Of a DNA stretch of 37,232 nt, positions 35,893 to 37,232 are shown one piece after another; within the stretch, counting starts at the first letter, position 1, and each line of letters begins with the position of its first letter. The notes under the pieces were generated by a model. The model saw only the letters and a list, made by a program, of their open reading frames with translations. It was not told where the DNA came from and did not search any database. The stretch is taken from NCBI GenBank assembly GCA_036506275.1, contig DASXSB010000065.1, positions 1-37,232 of the forward strand, given 5' to 3'. The stretch is from DASXSB01 sp036506275 (lineage in GTDB: Bacteria > Methylomirabilota > Methylomirabilia > Rokubacteriales > CSP1-6). Made by a program: the position numbers and the translations under genes.

Positions 35893-36612
35893 GTGGCGGA
35901 ACGGGTGCTCGTCGCCCTCGACACCGAGCGGCTGGAGGACGCCGCGGCCTGGCTCGATCGCCTGCACGGAGTGGTGAACGGCTGCAAGATCGGCTCGCAG
36001 CTTTTCACGGCGGCGGGGCCGGCGGCGGTGGAGGCGGCGCTCAAGCGCGGGTTCCGCGTCTTCCTCGACCTCAAGTATCACGACATCCCGAACACGGTGG
36101 CGGGCGCCGTGCGCGAGGCGACCCGACTCGGCGTCTTCATGCTCAACGTCCACGCCGGAGGTGGGGTCGCGATGATGCGGGCGGCCGCGGAAGCCGCCGC
36201 GCGCGGGGCCACCGACGTCGGACGACCGCGGCCGCTGGTGCTCGGCGTGACGGTTCTTACCAGCCTCGATCGCCACGCCCTCGATGCCGAGCTGGGGGTG
36301 CCGGCGAGCGTGCCCGCCCACGTGCTGCGCCTTGCCGAGGGCGCGCGTACGGCCGGTCTCGACGGCTGCGTCGCCTCTCCGCGCGAGATCGGCCTCTTGC
36401 GCCGGGCGCTCGGGCGGCGCTGGGTCATCGTCACCCCCGGCATCCGGCCCGTGGGCGCCAGCGCCGACGACCAGGCCCGCACGGCGACGCCCGCCGCCGC
36501 CATCGCCGCCGGCGCCGACTACATCGTGGTCGGGCGTCCCATCACCGCCGCCTCCGATCCTGCCGCCGCCGCCGCCGCCGTCGTGGCCGAGCTGGCGAGC
36601 GCGGTTTCGTGA
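35893..36612 (+). CDS. pyrF: Orotidine-5'-phosphate decarboxylase
   Basis: Converts OMP to UMP, the last step of the pathway. The 239-residue TIM barrel carries the catalytic D-x-K-x2-D in FLDLKYHDIPNTV (about residues 58-70). The phosphate-binding TPGIRP and the VVGRPIT loop lie near the C-terminus. The N-terminal VALDT supplies a substrate-binding Asp. The start is GTG at 35893; the next downstream start candidates would cut into the first strand. pyrE follows seven bases after the stop. Confidence 0.96.
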   Translation: MAERVLVALDTERLEDAAAWLDRLHGVVNGCKIGSQLFTAAGPAAVEAALKRGFRVFLDLKYHDIPNTVAGAVREATRLGVFMLNVHAGGGVAMMRAAAEAAARGATDVGRPRPLVLGVTVLTSLDRHALDAELGVPASVPAHVLRLAEGARTAGLDGCVASPREIGLLRRALGRRWVIVTPGIRPVGASADDQARTATPAAAIAAGADYIVVGRPITAASDPAAAAAAVVAELASAVS

Positions 36613-36619
36613 CCCCGCG

Positions 36620-37192
36620 ATGACCGAGCGGGAGACGCTGCTCCTCTACGAGAAGACGGGCGCGCTCATGCGCGGGCATTTTCGCCTCACGTCCGGTCTC
36701 CACTCCGACGTCTACCTCCAGTCCGCGCTCGTCCTCCAGTATCCCGAGCACGCCGCGCGCCTCGGCGAGGCGCTGGCCGCGCACTTCCGCGGCGACGCCG
36801 TGCAGACGGTGCTGGCGCCGGCCATCGGCGGCATCCTCGTCGCCCACGAGGTGGCCCGCGCGCTCGGCGTGCGCGCGCTCTTCACCGAGCGCGACAACGG
36901 CGTGATGTCGCTCCGTCGTGGCTTCGCGCTGCAGGCGGGGGAGCGGTGCCTCGTGGTCGAGGACGTCATCACCACGGGCGGCTCGACACGTGAAGTGGTG
37001 GAGTGCGTGGAGCGCGCCGGAGGCGTGGTGGTGGGCGTCGGGTCGCTGATCGATCGCAGCGGCGGCGCGGCGAGCTTCGCGGTCAAGCGGGTGGCCCTCG
37101 CCACCGTCAGCGCCATCAACTACCCACCCGAGGCCTGCCCGCTCTGCAAGGCGGGAAGCCAGGCGGTCAAGCCCGGCAGTCGCGTGACCTAG
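36620..37192 (+). CDS. pyrE: Orotate phosphoribosyltransferase
   Basis: Transfers phosphoribose from PRPP to orotate, giving OMP for PyrF. The 190-residue protein has RLTSGLHSDVYLQSALVL near the N-terminus, the flexible-loop segment FTERDNGVMSLRRGF, and the PRPP motif LVVEDVITTGGSTREVV (about residues 113-129). The C-terminus YPPEACPLCKAGSQAVKPGSR is typical of a long PyrE subgroup with a C-P-x-C pair. ATG at 36620 is the first start after pyrF. It ends the visible operon; pyrD and pyrK are not in the window. Confidence 0.96.
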   Translation: MTERETLLLYEKTGALMRGHFRLTSGLHSDVYLQSALVLQYPEHAARLGEALAAHFRGDAVQTVLAPAIGGILVAHEVARALGVRALFTERDNGVMSLRRGFALQAGERCLVVEDVITTGGSTREVVECVERAGGVVVGVGSLIDRSGGAASFAVKRVALATVSAINYPPEACPLCKAGSQAVKPGSRVT

Positions 37193-37232
37193 TTCCTGGC
37201 CTCGTTACTTGCGGGCTGGGGCGCCCGGTGCG

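Noticed and set aside
36613..37232. pyrD or pyrK after pyrF, or a terminator after pyrE
   Set aside because: Only pyrE fits; the last 40 bases hold no stem-loop or start I can support.

Overview
The window is GC-rich (clearly above 60 % by eye), densely packed bacterial chromosome. Almost every gene reads on the + strand, often with ATGA or TGATG stop/start overlaps. lpxC, a PEP-CTERM exported protein, NtrY/NtrX with a DUF4390 partner, and a haem-copper oxidase point to an aerobic Gram-negative bacterium with an outer membrane and probably an exopolysaccharide. A Rokubacteria/Methylomirabilota-like lineage is a reasonable guess from this combination, but it is only an inference. I see no rRNA, tRNA, CRISPR, insertion sequence or prophage.

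Layout. (1) 1-4110: a caa3-type cytochrome c oxidase operon: coxB with a fused cytochrome c (5' end outside the window), a fused coxA-coxC, subunit IV and the assembly factor ctaG. (2) 4149-4450: a 67-aa gene with a sigma-54-like promoter, a strong ribosome binding site and a hairpin after it. (3) 4506-8983: nucleotide-sugar genes: ugd, UDP-glucuronate decarboxylase, a GalE-like epimerase, a Trm112-like zinc peptide and a sugar-1-phosphate nucleotidyltransferase. (4) 9016-17568: housekeeping: lepA, lepB, hemW, hrcA, grpE, dnaJ (no dnaK), prmA, rsmE and archease. (5) 17570-24887: lpxC behind a consensus sigma-54 promoter with two upstream dyads, then DUF4390, ntrY, ntrX and a soluble hybrid histidine kinase. 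(6) 24888-28080: an accessory stretch with a YCII-like protein, a cation-efflux protein carrying what looks like the start of an acyl-CoA ligase, a small exported protein, a decayed pyrR fragment, and a minus-strand PEP-CTERM protein behind a sigma-54-like promoter. (7) 28406-37192: the UMP operon pyrR-pyrB-pyrC-carA-orf88-carB-pyrF-pyrE. Its leader carries a PyrR-binding hairpin that would hide the ribosome binding site.

The regulatory DNA is the most interesting part. Three intergenic sites fit the sigma-54 -24/-12 pattern and point at envelope or surface genes, while a sigma-54 activator (NtrX family) is encoded between two of them. Several other genes have an extended -10 box so close to the start codon that their mRNAs should be leaderless or nearly so. 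The pyr leader looks like PyrR-controlled translational repression.
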